Assembly (NCBI RefSeq): GCF_001721295.1
Contig: NZ_MDDS01000015.1
Span: 1 to 64,000 of the forward strand
Reading direction: 5' to 3'
DNA from: Sphingomonas turrisvirgatae
GTDB taxonomy: Bacteria > Pseudomonadota > Alphaproteobacteria > Sphingomonadales > Sphingomonadaceae
Length of the DNA stretch: 64,000 nt
Every line of letters begins with the position of its first letter. Position 1 is the first letter of the stretch. The notes below the pieces were generated by a model. That model was not told the DNA's origin and searched no databases. It worked only from the letters and a program-made list of their open reading frames with translations. Made by a program: the position numbers and the translations under genes. Shown here in pieces: positions 34,407 to 43,809 of this stretch.

Positions 34407-35558
34407 ATGCCGAAGGTCAATCCTCAGATCCTGTCATGGGCGCGCGAGAGCGCGGGCCTGACGCTTGAGGATGCCGCCAAAGGGATCGGTCTTGGCGGTG
34501 AAAGCGCCGCTGCACGCCTGGCGGAGATGGAGGCGGGCGATCGCGAGCCCAGCCGCCCCCAATTGCTCAAAATGGCGGATCGCTATCGTCGTCCATTGCT
34601 CACGTTCTACCTACCCGAACCACCGGCAGCGCCCCCCCGAACCCATGACTTTCGGACGCTTCCGGATCGGGAGGCCGGAGCGGAGGCGACCGTCGGTGCG
34701 CTGGTCCGTGACGTTCGCACCCGCCAGTCCCTTGTTCGTGGTGCATTAGAAGACGCCGAAGAGGCTGAAATCCGGACGTTCGTCGGGTCCATTGACCCAC
34801 GGGCGGGTGCGGATGCCCTTGCTCAGGCGATGGGTGAACTGCTGAACCTTGATCGAGGGGGTTACCGCCAGGCCCGGACGATCGAGCAAGCCTTCCGGAT
34901 CTTGCGCGATGCGGTTGAGGCTGCGGGCGTCTATGTGCTGCTCATCGGCAATCTCGGCCACTGGACGAGCAATCTCAGCCCAGGTGTTTTCCGGGGAATG
35001 GCTCTCGCGGACGAGGTCGCGCCGTTCATCGTCGTCAATGAAACGGACTCCAAGGCAGCTTGGCCGTTCACGCTTCTTCATGAGCTCGGCCACATCCTTT
35101 TGGGGCAGAGCGGTATCAGCGGATATGACAGCGAACAGGTGATCGAGCGGCTGTGCGATGACGCGGCGGCGAAATTCCTTCTTGGCCGCGAGGAGCTGCA
35201 GGAGCTCGCCGGTGTCGCCGACCTAGACGGATTGATCGACCAAATCGGCGTCTTTGCAAACGCTCGCAAAGTCAGCCGCAAGATGGTCGCCTACAACCTC
35301 TTACGGGAGCGCCTCATCGATGCGGCCATGTACCGGCAGCTCGCCGCCCGGTTCGATGAGGACCGTCTCGAGTTTCCGCGAAAGCCAGCGAAAGGCGCGC
35401 CTGACTATTATGTCGTAAGGCGCCACCGGGTTGGACAGGGTCTCCTCGCGCTTGTCGATCGGATGGTCGCGGGTGGCGCCTTGACGACGACCAAGGCGGG
35501 CAAGGTGCTCGGCGTAAAACCCACGGCGATCGGTCGCATGACCGAACAGATGGCATAG
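34407..35558 (+). CDS. XRE helix-turn-helix fused to ImmA/IrrE metallopeptidase
   Basis: 383 residues. Residues 1-65 form an XRE-type helix-turn-helix (WARESAGLTLEDAAKGIG), and a zinc peptidase domain with LLHELGHILLG (HExxH) lies near residue 230. The HTH-ImmA fusion is a common regulator or antitoxin that cleaves or represses its partner. The following gene, 10 bp on, encodes a DUF4411/PIN-like protein, a pairing known from predicted toxin-antitoxin modules (COG2856 with DUF4411). Confidence 0.82.
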   Translation: MPKVNPQILSWARESAGLTLEDAAKGIGLGGESAAARLAEMEAGDREPSRPQLLKMADRYRRPLLTFYLPEPPAAPPRTHDFRTLPDREAGAEATVGALVRDVRTRQSLVRGALEDAEEAEIRTFVGSIDPRAGADALAQAMGELLNLDRGGYRQARTIEQAFRILRDAVEAAGVYVLLIGNLGHWTSNLSPGVFRGMALADEVAPFIVVNETDSKAAWPFTLLHELGHILLGQSGISGYDSEQVIERLCDDAAAKFLLGREELQELAGVADLDGLIDQIGVFANARKVSRKMVAYNLLRERLIDAAMYRQLAARFDEDRLEFPRKPAKGAPDYYVVRRHRVGQGLLALVDRMVAGGALTTTKAGKVLGVKPTAIGRMTEQMA

Positions 35559-35568
35559 CGGGGGTCGC

Positions 35569-36066
35569 TTGCTCTACCTGCTCGATGCCGACACGCTCAT
35601 AACAGGAGATCGCAGAGCCTATCCGCTCCGGCGTTTTCCCGTGTTTTGGGAGTGGTTGCGACACCAAGGCACCCTCGGCAACGTCAAAATTCCATTGGAG
35701 CAATTCGAGGAGGTCACCTCCGGTCGGGGCGACATCGTGGACTGGCTCTGCACCGAAGAATGCCGCGCGGCGCTGATCCTGGCCGAGGATCTCGACCCCG
35801 CGCTGGTCGCCGATACAACCCTGCAAGGCTATGGTCCCCTCGACGAGAACGGCGTCGAGCTAGTCGGGCGCGATCCCTTTCTGGTGGCCTACGGACGCGT
35901 CGAGCCGGGCGAACGCACGGTCGTAAGCTTCGAGGTATCGAAACCCGGCAAGCAGGGTGCCAACCGGAAGGTGCCTGATGTCTGTCGTGACTTCGGGGTC
36001 CCGTGCTGCTCTCTTTTCGACATGATCGAGGCTCTCGACTTCACGACCGCCTGGCAACAGCCGTAA
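35569..36066 (+). CDS. DUF4411 PIN-like putative toxin
   Basis: 165 residues from a TTG start preceded by GGGGG. The opening LYLLDADTLI supplies the first PIN-type Asp, and VSFEVSKPGKQGANRKVPDVC with FGVPCCSLFDMI fits the DUF4411 C-terminus. PIN-fold toxins cut RNA. The preceding HTH-ImmA gene is the likely antitoxin and repressor. Its 3' end overlaps the convergent membrane-protein gene by 26 bp. Confidence 0.72.
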   Translation: MLYLLDADTLITGDRRAYPLRRFPVFWEWLRHQGTLGNVKIPLEQFEEVTSGRGDIVDWLCTEECRAALILAEDLDPALVADTTLQGYGPLDENGVELVGRDPFLVAYGRVEPGERTVVSFEVSKPGKQGANRKVPDVCRDFGVPCCSLFDMIEALDFTTAWQQP

Positions 36067-36619
36067 GGCGCGATTGCGCTCGGCGTCGCATCGCGCGACC
36101 AGCCAAGAAGAGGTGCAGCCTGTCCCGGCCGTCGTCGGTAATCCGGTCCCAGATGTGCTTGGTGGTCCAACCTGAAAACATCACGTAGAGCGCAATGTAG
36201 AACGTCAGCAGCACAGGGACCTGCCCCGGAAGTTTCGGCGCCTCACGCCCCACCACGGCACCCATGAATGCGACGAAGAGATAAAGTCCGATACTCATCA
36301 GGAAGATAACGAGGCTGCGTGTGCCGGAGCTGTAGCCCTTGATCGCGGCCTTCAGGATAATGCTTGCCGCGGTCCCCAGCACCATGATGCACACATATCC
36401 GGCCATAAATACCAGGACGGTCGCATATGGCAGGACGGCACTTGGTAGATGGCTCGATGCCGTCGGCGAGCGCAACCACAGATACAGCAGAGCCATGGGC
36501 GTCAGGAGCTGAACGATAATGGCCAATCCGGCTGCGCCCCACCCAAGCAGGAAGGTGCGGCGCGCGTATCGCCTGGCTCGCGCGATGCGCCGGCGGACTG
36601 GCCGACGCACCAGGACCAT
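36041..36619 (-). CDS. Membrane protein with about four transmembrane segments
   Basis: 192 residues from ATG 36619. Hydrophobic helices are visible at LLGWGAAGLAIIVQLLTPMA, then in the ATVLVFMAGYVCIMVLGTAA region, the LVIFLMSIGLYLFVAFMGA region and VPVLLTFYIALYVMFSG. The N-terminus and C-terminus are Arg-rich and likely cytoplasmic. No family recognised. A TTG at 36718 overlapping the integrase stop (TTGA) is an alternative start adding 33 unconvincing residues. It may be co-transcribed with the integrase upstream. Confidence 0.55.
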   Translation of the reverse strand: MVLVRRPVRRRIARARRYARRTFLLGWGAAGLAIIVQLLTPMALLYLWLRSPTASSHLPSAVLPYATVLVFMAGYVCIMVLGTAASIILKAAIKGYSSGTRSLVIFLMSIGLYLFVAFMGAVVGREAPKLPGQVPVLLTFYIALYVMFSGWTTKHIWDRITDDGRDRLHLFLAGRAMRRRAQSRLTAVARRS

Positions 36620-36714
36620 TTTTTCGCTACCCCAACCGCGCACAGCTACACCTGCAGCCCGCGCCCGGAAGCTAATCGCACGCGCGGCAGCGGAGATTGC
36701 GGCTCCGCGTGACT

Positions 36715-37809
36715 TCAAAGGAAGCCCTCACCTGCATGCTCTCGGAACCGCTCATGATCGCGGACATACTCCGCGACCATCTCGAGCGAAGCGTGCCGGC
36801 TATGCTCTTTCATCTTGAAGAGGTTTGCGTTCTGGCGTCCTGCTTCGGTCAGAAACCCGGCTCGGAGGCTATGACCTGAGAAGAGCTCCGGCGGATAGCC
36901 GGCAGCCACAGCCGCCGCCTTGACGACCAGTGCTACGCCCTGCGCGCTCATTGCCTTCCCGGTCAGTCGACCCTGCGGTGTCAGCTTGCGAAAGATTGGC
37001 CCGCTATCGATTCCAGCTTTAGCGAGCCATGCCCGATAATGCTGCACCGGCTCGAGACGCTGGCCGTCTGGGATCGCGACCGTGTGCCCTTGACCTTCCT
37101 GATCGGTTTTCGAGGAGGGAATGCGGATCAGCAGGCCTCGACCATCTTCGGATACCCGCCCGACCGTCACCGCGACCAATTCGGAGCGACGCATTGCACC
37201 GGCCATTCCGATGGCGAGCAGCGCCCTGTCACGATAGGCGCGGAGATCCTCGCCTGTGATACTGCGGAGCATGTCACGAAGGACGTCCCCATCAGCCGCG
37301 CGCTTCTTTCCGGGGAGCTCTCCCTTTTTGTCTTTACGAATGCCGCGCACGGCTTTCTCGAGACGGGCGGCGTCAGGCTGAGTAGTGGGGGGCTCCATGT
37401 CCGCTGCGCGATGGGCGAAGACGATTGCGGCCAAGCGACGGCCGACAGTGGCACGGCCCAACGGCACGGGATCTCTGCGCTCGAGGACAGTGCCGCGCTT
37501 CGTTCGCCGCGGCTCGGCCGGCACGAACCCGCGTTCGGCAAGCAGGGTCAAAAAGGCTGCAACGGTTGCGGGTGCCGCCGGAAGCGGCCGATATCCATTC
37601 TCCCCGCACCAGGCACAGAAAAGCCGCCAGTCGGATTTGTATGCGCGCAACGTCGCCTCGGCCGAGGCCCGCGCGACATAAGCGTCAACCCGCTCGCGAT
37701 CGTCAGGCGAAAGGTCAGGAAGAAACGGCTCCAGGGAAGTTACCTGATTGAGCACCGCGACGGTGCCCGCCATGATCGCTTTGAGGCTTTCGCCGTCGTT
37801 TTGGCTCAT
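36715..37809 (-). CDS. Tyrosine recombinase/integrase
   Basis: 364 residues. The SAM-like N-terminal domain (SAEATLRAYKSDWRLFCAWC) is followed by the catalytic domain with Arg in GAMRRSELVAV, HSLRAGF, His in EHSRHAS and the nucleophile Tyr in MVAEYVRDHE. The start ATG 37809 overlaps the stop of the upstream HEPN/zinc-ribbon gene by 4 bp, so the integrase is tied to the defence genes. It probably mobilised this island. Attachment sites were not identified. Confidence 0.85.
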   Translation of the reverse strand: MSQNDGESLKAIMAGTVAVLNQVTSLEPFLPDLSPDDRERVDAYVARASAEATLRAYKSDWRLFCAWCGENGYRPLPAAPATVAAFLTLLAERGFVPAEPRRTKRGTVLERRDPVPLGRATVGRRLAAIVFAHRAADMEPPTTQPDAARLEKAVRGIRKDKKGELPGKKRAADGDVLRDMLRSITGEDLRAYRDRALLAIGMAGAMRRSELVAVTVGRVSEDGRGLLIRIPSSKTDQEGQGHTVAIPDGQRLEPVQHYRAWLAKAGIDSGPIFRKLTPQGRLTGKAMSAQGVALVVKAAAVAAGYPPELFSGHSLRAGFLTEAGRQNANLFKMKEHSRHASLEMVAEYVRDHERFREHAGEGFL

Positions 37810-39071
37810 TCCGATAGGCCTCCCATATCTGGGCGATCGGCACGGACACCGTCGATCCAATCGAGATTGTCGCCATTTCGGCTCCAATGACCTAGCACCC
37901 GATCTGCATCGGTGAGATCGGGGAAGTTACGCCGCTGCACATGCATGATCGAGACCGTGTTCCACCGCTGAAGATGCTTCTCGCGCATGGCAAATCTGCC
38001 ATGCTCTTTAGCGTCTGCGTCATTGGCAAGGGTCTGCTGGTCGCCTGCGAAGTAGCCCCCAGCGCCAGCGGTGCCGTAGCCAAACACGAAGTCGTAGCAG
38101 TGATCGGCCTTGGAGAGCGTCGAATCCACCAAGCCGGATGCGACGTCGAAACACTCGTCCTGGCTATGTGTGCACGTCAGGCAGATCCCTTCGGCGATGA
38201 CATCGCCCTTGCATTCGGTCTGACCGCACGGCGCGCGCTCGGTAACAGTCGTCTCTTCGCACACTAGGCAGTAGAGCTCGGTCGCCCCAGGCGATTTGGT
38301 CGTCAACTGAGCAAGGCGGGGCCAGTCGTCCTGCCAATCGCGGTTCGACGCGAAATAGCAGTGCGGGCACACATAGCCCCGCCGATCGTCATCATAGCCG
38401 AAGAAGCGCTTGGCCTCAGCGGGCTTCAGATGACGGATGGCGGTGGCGATCTGTCGCAGGACGTGGTTTCGGGCATTGTCGACGAAGCCGAGCGAGGCGA
38501 ATTTGCTCTCGTCCTCCAATTCGATCAACCGTTGCGCCCACGGGACCTCCGAAAAGAGCGCTTCGATCGCTGTCAGCAGCGTCTTCACCACCTGCTCGGG
38601 CGTGAACGTGCCCGGCGCCGATGAATGCATGATCTTGTTGCGATCGCGCCTGACTTGTTCCCAGAACGTCTTGAACGGCTCGTCCAAGGGAGAGGCAACC
38701 ACACTGTTATGGACGGGTATGAGGTCCGTGGCGTCGAGCGTGCGAAATTCACCGAACGAGACCGGCCCAGTGGCGGTGCCCTTCGGCCAATCCTTCGGCC
38801 CACCAATCAGGAGATAGGGCGATACCGCCGCGATCCGACCCTTGAGCGCCAGCTCCATGCCTTGCTGGATGAGGCTGTACGCGTTGGCGAGCGCGGGCTG
38901 CGAGCGCTGCCAAAATTCCTCAACCGCTTCCTCGGGCGTTTCGTCGGCCAGCTTGTAGTACGTTGCACCATCGTGATCATGCACCGAGTCCATCGCGATC
39001 TGCCACGCCAGGTGAACCTGCTTGAGGCCGGCGGCATGAAATTCGCCGGCGGTTGGGATGTCGATGATCAT
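37806..39071 (-). CDS. Protein with HEPN-type RxxxxH motif and zinc-ribbon cysteines
   Basis: 421 residues from ATG 39071. Around residues 170-180 the sequence RRDRNKIMHSS carries the R-x4-H pattern of HEPN ribonuclease domains in a helical setting. The C-terminal half has CPHC, CLVC, CGQTECKG and CLTC pairs, consistent with two zinc ribbons. Its position 158 bp after the Argonaute gene, on the same strand, suggests it acts in the defence island; whether it belongs to the SPARTA system or is separate cannot be told. No named family is known to me. Confidence 0.55.
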   Translation of the reverse strand: MIIDIPTAGEFHAAGLKQVHLAWQIAMDSVHDHDGATYYKLADETPEEAVEEFWQRSQPALANAYSLIQQGMELALKGRIAAVSPYLLIGGPKDWPKGTATGPVSFGEFRTLDATDLIPVHNSVVASPLDEPFKTFWEQVRRDRNKIMHSSAPGTFTPEQVVKTLLTAIEALFSEVPWAQRLIELEDESKFASLGFVDNARNHVLRQIATAIRHLKPAEAKRFFGYDDDRRGYVCPHCYFASNRDWQDDWPRLAQLTTKSPGATELYCLVCEETTVTERAPCGQTECKGDVIAEGICLTCTHSQDECFDVASGLVDSTLSKADHCYDFVFGYGTAGAGGYFAGDQQTLANDADAKEHGRFAMREKHLQRWNTVSIMHVQRRNFPDLTDADRVLGHWSRNGDNLDWIDGVRADRPDMGGLSE

Positions 39072-39229
39072 GGTCAGGATCGTATCGAAGCTGTAGGTTT
39101 TCCTGAAATGGTGGACGGCATCTGCCCGGCGGCACGCTTCCGAAATAGCGGATTGCACCTAAATTGGTGGACGTCAGAGTCTTCGCCTTACGCTCGACCT
39201 GCCATCGGCATCAGTCGGCGCTCATGGGA

Positions 39230-40765
39230 TCAGATGTAGTGCCGGAACGGCAGCGGCGGTGCGGTAACGGTATGAGGCGACGCCATCAGGATCTCACCCA
39301 CCCGGTCGGCGAACTTGAGCGTCACGGGCAGGGCGCTCGCAAAATCGCAGGCGTTATAGTTTACCTTGGTGAGCGCAAGGATGTCGCCGAGCACCTCTAC
39401 AATGTCCCCTTCGCCATGCGTCACGTCGACGGTGAGCGGCTTGGGTGTCTCGAACCCTTGATACCCTGCCAGCCGCGGCACGAACCCCCGCGCCCAAAGG
39501 TAACCTGACCAGTCACCCACGGTAAGGGCTGTGCCGCGCAGGACCGGTGTCGACGCAGAGGGGCGGAACAGCCGAACATCATCGAGCTGCTTGATCCTGA
39601 CTCCTACCAGCTGTGTTTCAGTGGGCACTGCGCTGCAAAAGCCGTCCCACTCATCGTGGGAAAAGCGGTGACGGCCATGGATGAACAGCTGGTTCGGTGG
39701 CTTGCCGTGCTTGAGCTTATAGCCCTCGACCACCGAGGTCATCAAATTCGCCGCCGCGCTCCTCGACAGGTGATATTCCTTGCGCTCGTCGGAGTACCAA
39801 GGCCCAAGGGCGCCGCGAAATACGAGACCGTCGCCTGAGTTGAGGAACATCTGCGCGGCGCAACAGGCTTCGCCCGTTGCCGCAGGCGTGTCGTCGTTCT
39901 TAAACACCAGTCCGACGTAGCAAACGCCAGGGCGGACATGGGCCAGCGCCCACGGCTTGGCGTCCATCTTGAAGTAGAGCGTGGTGCAGAAGTTCCAGGC
40001 AACCGTGGCCTCGTCCTGGAGGCCGCGCCGGCGGTCGTTGGTGATGTTGAGGTTGCGGTCGACCAGCGTGCTTTCGAGGATCAGCTGGAGGACGACGCCG
40101 TCCTGCAGCAACTCGGCTTTCAACTGGTGGTGGAAATTGCTCGAGAACAGGTAGGTTTCGGCATCCCGCACCGTGTCTGGGAACAGGTCGCCGCCCATCT
40201 GGAAGAAGCGTTTGGCGTCCTTGAAGCTCGTGATGTCAGAGGGAGTGCGCTCGTCTCTGGGCGGTGGTGCTACCTGGGGACGTCCGTAGCGATAGACGAC
40301 GTCCGGAACGACAACGAGCCAGACGTCGGGACGGCGCTCCTCGGCGCGGATGTGCGCGCGGATCGCGTCGGCGAACAGCAGCACCGTGGATCGGACCGCG
40401 TCGGCGCGATTGTTCTTCTTGATGCAATGATCGATGTCGCCGCTCTTGAGCGCTAGCTCGACCATGCCGCGGGTTGGCAGCGCGATGCCGAAGCAGGCCT
40501 CGAAGCCTGGCCATGCGGGTGCCCATAGAACGGGCTTGCCCTTCGCATCGACCTTGCCGGGGATATGTAGGCTGATCCGCTCTAACCAGCGGCGGGATAG
40601 GCCGACGCCGCTCTCCGTCCCGATGACGCCCAAGCGCACCTGGGAGCGGCCATCGGGGCCTTCGAGCGGCCCGAAGAGGAAGAGCCCATCTTTTGGCGCT
40701 TCCATCTGCTGCCCGTGACCGAACTCAAGCAAAGGTTCGGCGATGCGATGCGTGAGAATGCTCAT
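39230..40765 (-). CDS. Short prokaryotic Argonaute (MID-PIWI), SPARTA type
   Basis: 511 residues, the usual size for short pAgos that lack N and PAZ domains. The C-terminus VLGDILALTKVNYNACDF, followed by ALPVTLKFADRVGEIL, is the typical PIWI ending, and LFIHGRHRFSHDEWDGF and ACCAAQMFL fit PIWI strands. The catalytic DEDX set is not evident, as expected for short pAgos. It binds a guide and senses invading nucleic acid, then activates the TIR partner. The start overlaps the TIR-APAZ stop by 4 bp. Confidence 0.85.
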   Translation of the reverse strand: MSILTHRIAEPLLEFGHGQQMEAPKDGLFLFGPLEGPDGRSQVRLGVIGTESGVGLSRRWLERISLHIPGKVDAKGKPVLWAPAWPGFEACFGIALPTRGMVELALKSGDIDHCIKKNNRADAVRSTVLLFADAIRAHIRAEERRPDVWLVVVPDVVYRYGRPQVAPPPRDERTPSDITSFKDAKRFFQMGGDLFPDTVRDAETYLFSSNFHHQLKAELLQDGVVLQLILESTLVDRNLNITNDRRRGLQDEATVAWNFCTTLYFKMDAKPWALAHVRPGVCYVGLVFKNDDTPAATGEACCAAQMFLNSGDGLVFRGALGPWYSDERKEYHLSRSAAANLMTSVVEGYKLKHGKPPNQLFIHGRHRFSHDEWDGFCSAVPTETQLVGVRIKQLDDVRLFRPSASTPVLRGTALTVGDWSGYLWARGFVPRLAGYQGFETPKPLTVDVTHGEGDIVEVLGDILALTKVNYNACDFASALPVTLKFADRVGEILMASPHTVTAPPLPFRHYI

Positions 40766-42156
40766 GCGTCGGCCTCCTCCGGCATCTCATCCCGGTCGAA
40801 AGCCGTTTCGAAGTCCTCTGACAGGGTTATCTGGCCGGATTCGTCCTCCTCGACTCGGCGGTCCTCTTCCGCGGCGAAGCTGACTGGGAAGTCGAAGCTC
40901 ATCGGTAGGCTGGCAACCGCAAGGCGCTCACCGGACGCGGCAATGTCTAGGGTCGGATCACCTTCGGCAAGCCACCCCATCGCGGCGAGCAGCATGTCGC
41001 GCCATTTGTCGTTGAACCAAGACCGCGTGAGGCGCAACCGGATACGCTGCAGCTGTTCACCCGGGAGCGGGGTTCGGCCATCGGTCGTCACCGCGACATT
41101 GGCATGGACCCGGAAGAGAGCATCCGGCCAGAGCTTGGGTTGAGCGACAAGGCACAGATGCCAGCGCCGATCCTTGAACTTGCCGCTCAGGACCCGGTCG
41201 ACCCGATGTCCATCGCTCAGCGTCAGCTTCACTCTTCCGTCGATGAGTCCGTCGGGGAAGAAGCGGCCGCGGGCGCCCGAGGCGAAATCGACAGGAAGTA
41301 GCCCGAGACGATGCATGGCCAAGTCCCAGTGCTGACGCATCAAATTGACGGCGATCCGCCGTGCATTGGAACGCTCAACGAAGTGGCGGCTATAGGTACC
41401 GTCGATCACGCCGTTGAATGGCAAGCTGGCGCGCGCCTTCAAAGGCGGAGCGCCGTTGTCGAGACGCTCGATAGCATCGGGTCCGCAGAAGGCGATCACC
41501 CCTCCATCGTGTAGTACATGGGGAACACGTGTGAACTGGCTCCAGGCTTCCAGCTGCGCAGTCGTTCCCTTCGCCTCCAGGATCCAGACGTCAGGCCTCG
41601 CCCGGAGTTCGAACCAGTTGCTGTAGAGCGTCTCGGGACTTGAAGTGACCAGCTTTCGACCGTCCTCTTGGGCAGCGACGATCATCGCAAGCTGCTCGGC
41701 GTCCGGATGCTCGACCTTTGGCACACGTGAGGAGTCGAGCGTCTCGAACAGGGGCTGAAGGCAGGCAGCCCAGTTAGGGAACGCATTGTGTGCGTTCTGG
41801 CGGAGGATCTCCGTCGGGAAATCGCCGAAATCCACGTCGGCGATTCGGATCGGAATCATAAACTCCGCATCGCCGAGCTTGCGACGCATGACGTCGCCGA
41901 GGGCGAGTTCCTTCTTTACGCCTTGCTTGCCGATGTGCTCGGACACGACGACGATCTGCTTGATCGCCTCGTGCCGCAGCACGTGCTCGATCTTGTCCCA
42001 GAAATCGTCGCCACCCCGAAGCGCGCCAACGTCGACCCAGACCTTGTACCCGGCAGTGGTCAAGCGACCTGCGAGCCACCGCGCGAACCGGTTATCCTCG
42101 GGGTTGGCGTGCGTGATCAGAATGGTGTCGCGCACCAGTGTCGGAACGGTTGTCAT
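40762..42156 (-). CDS. TIR-APAZ effector of SPARTA defence system
   Basis: 464 residues. The TIR domain (residues ~8-130) opens with ILITHANPEDNRFARWLA and contains YKVWVDVGALRGGDDFWDKI with the likely NADase Glu directly after. The C-terminal ~280 residues match the APAZ region that holds the short Argonaute. In known SPARTA systems plasmid or phage nucleic acid triggers NAD depletion and cell death. It is first in the operon, 51 bp from the vapC stop. The acidic C-terminal tail (VEEDESGQITLSEDFE) is notable. Confidence 0.88.
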   Translation of the reverse strand: MTTVPTLVRDTILITHANPEDNRFARWLAGRLTTAGYKVWVDVGALRGGDDFWDKIEHVLRHEAIKQIVVVSEHIGKQGVKKELALGDVMRRKLGDAEFMIPIRIADVDFGDFPTEILRQNAHNAFPNWAACLQPLFETLDSSRVPKVEHPDAEQLAMIVAAQEDGRKLVTSSPETLYSNWFELRARPDVWILEAKGTTAQLEAWSQFTRVPHVLHDGGVIAFCGPDAIERLDNGAPPLKARASLPFNGVIDGTYSRHFVERSNARRIAVNLMRQHWDLAMHRLGLLPVDFASGARGRFFPDGLIDGRVKLTLSDGHRVDRVLSGKFKDRRWHLCLVAQPKLWPDALFRVHANVAVTTDGRTPLPGEQLQRIRLRLTRSWFNDKWRDMLLAAMGWLAEGDPTLDIAASGERLAVASLPMSFDFPVSFAAEEDRRVEEDESGQITLSEDFETAFDRDEMPEEADA

Positions 42157-42207
42157 GCGTGTCCCCGCCTGCAGCGTACCGTACCCAAAAGCACGAATAT
42201 GGGCCTA

Positions 42208-42603
42208 CTACGCCAGAGGGCGCACGTTGGTGATGGTAATGCCGACATCCGCGCTCGCCAGCGGGCCGTCCGTCGTGAACATCTGCGCTTGCAGATCGAT
42301 CGCCAAAGCAAGGCATGCCCGGTCGCCAAGCGAAAGACCAAGTGCCTTCGTCGACGGCCGGAGGTCGCCTATGATGAGCGCCTGGGCAGGGGAGAGCGGC
42401 CGAACATCGAGGTGCAACCCGCCGAGCGCCTCACGCACCTCGTCCAGCGACAGGCCACGCTCCCGCAGCTTGGACACGACCTCGGCCAGGTTTGCCGTTC
42501 CGATGACACTGCGGGTCAGCACGTCGACTACCCGATCAGCCCCGGGCTCGTCGTTCAGAAGGCAGAGCAGGGCGGAGGCGTCGAGTACGACCTTGCTACT
42601 CAC
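42208..42603 (-). CDS. vapC: VapC-like PIN-domain toxin
   Basis: 131 residues from GTG 42603, which lies inside the vapB 3' end. PIN residues are VVLDASALLCLLNDE (first Asp), Glu in ANLAEVVSKL, and LSLGDRACLALA with FTTDGPLA for the later acidic positions. VapC toxins cut tRNA or rRNA. The overlap with vapB is 8 bp. The pair lies beside SPARTA and may stabilise the island. Confidence 0.82.
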   Translation of the reverse strand: MSSKVVLDASALLCLLNDEPGADRVVDVLTRSVIGTANLAEVVSKLRERGLSLDEVREALGGLHLDVRPLSPAQALIIGDLRPSTKALGLSLGDRACLALAIDLQAQMFTTDGPLASADVGITITNVRPLA

Positions 42604-42844
42604 GCTCCGCCTCACGCCGGCGTTCGGCAATCAGCTCGTCAGCCAGGCCGACGCCTTCGGGCACATACTTGCGAAGGATCGCGCGAGCCCGCTCTAACGC
42701 TCTCGGTACGGACCGTACCCGCAACTCGCCATCGTCCACATCGACGAGAACGGTGTCACCTGTGGTGATCCCGAGCTCACGGCGCATTGCCGCCGGGATC
42801 ACGAGCTTGCCACCATCCACGATCTTGACCCTCTGTGCTTCCAT
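42596..42844 (-). CDS. vapB: VapB-like AbrB-type antitoxin
   Basis: 82 residues. VKIVDGGKLVIPAAMRRELG and ITTGDTVLVDVDDGELRVRS form the AbrB/MazE swapped-hairpin DNA-binding fold; the C-terminal helical tail would wrap VapC. ATG 42844 has GAGG nine bases upstream; GTG 42850 is possible. It is the first gene of the vapBC operon and should repress its own promoter. Confidence 0.8.
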   Translation of the reverse strand: MEAQRVKIVDGGKLVIPAAMRRELGITTGDTVLVDVDDGELRVRSVPRALERARAILRKYVPEGVGLADELIAERRREAERE

Positions 42845-43074
42845 CTGCACTGACCTCGCTTGGCTGACCCAATCACCAGACCTTACCGGATGTCGGCGCT
42901 GACGGATAGCGCAAAGCAGGACCCTTCAACGGGTTTAGTGATTGGTGGCCGTTCATATCTGCGCGCGGTAGCTACTTAGGCCTGACTAGCTGAGCTAGGC
43001 TCGACAGGATCGGCGCTTGCTATTCCGAGCCGGATGCCGCAGCGGTGGCTCACAAGGGTATATCCAGAGTAGCC

Positions 43075-43791
43075 ATGACAAACGACAGCACACGACCGAT
43101 CCGCGCTGCACGCGTGTACCTGCGGGTCAGTACGGACGAGCAGGACCTAACCCGGCAGGAGGCAATCGTCGCCGCCGCGCGGGCGGCAGGCTACTATGTC
43201 GCGGCAGTGTACCGGGAAAAGGCATCGGGCGCGCGGCCCGACCGGCCCGAGCTGCTTCGCATGGTTGCCGACCTCCAGCCGGGCGAGGTGGTGGTGGCAG
43301 AAAAGATCGACCGGATCAGCCGTCTGCCTCTCGCCGAGGCGGAGTTGCTGGTGGCGACGATCCGGGGGAAGGGGGCTCGCCTCTCTGTACCCGGAATCGT
43401 TGACCTGTCCGATCTTGTTGCCGACAGCGTCGGGGTAGCTCGTATCGTACTCGAAGCGGTGCAGGACATGCTGTTGCGCGTGGCGCTGCAGACCGCACGC
43501 GACGATTTTGTAACCCGGCGCGAGCGGCAGCGTGAGGGCATCGAGATCGCCAAGCGAGCAGGGCGCTATACCGGTCGTAAGCCTGATCTGGCGCATCACA
43601 GGCGCATCATTGGTTTGCGCGAGGCAGGCATGAGCATCGCTCGCACGGCAGCACTGGCCGGATGCAGCATTGCTCAAGTAAAACGGGTGACGGCCTTACA
43701 CCGAGCGAAAGCTGCAGCCGTGTCAGAGCGCGGCGTGAACGACGACGCAGGCGTGTCGTTCGGATTTTCGCGCCCTGGGACGCTTGAGTAA
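43075..43791 (+). CDS. Serine recombinase (resolvase/invertase family)
   Basis: 238 residues. The catalytic domain starts ARVYLRVSTDEQDLTRQE with the nucleophile Ser in RVST; EKIDRISR contains the conserved D-R-x-S/x-R region. A C-terminal helix-turn-helix (GMSIARTAALAGCSIAQVKR) follows. ATG 43075 was chosen; an in-frame GTG at 43045 lacks a clear ribosome-binding sequence. There is no adjacent transposase, so it may be a stand-alone resolvase or the remnant of a Tn3-type element. Confidence 0.8.
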   Translation: MTNDSTRPIRAARVYLRVSTDEQDLTRQEAIVAAARAAGYYVAAVYREKASGARPDRPELLRMVADLQPGEVVVAEKIDRISRLPLAEAELLVATIRGKGARLSVPGIVDLSDLVADSVGVARIVLEAVQDMLLRVALQTARDDFVTRRERQREGIEIAKRAGRYTGRKPDLAHHRRIIGLREAGMSIARTAALAGCSIAQVKRVTALHRAKAAAVSERGVNDDAGVSFGFSRPGTLE

Positions 43792-43809
43792 GGCGCTGCG
43801 CAAAGGTCG

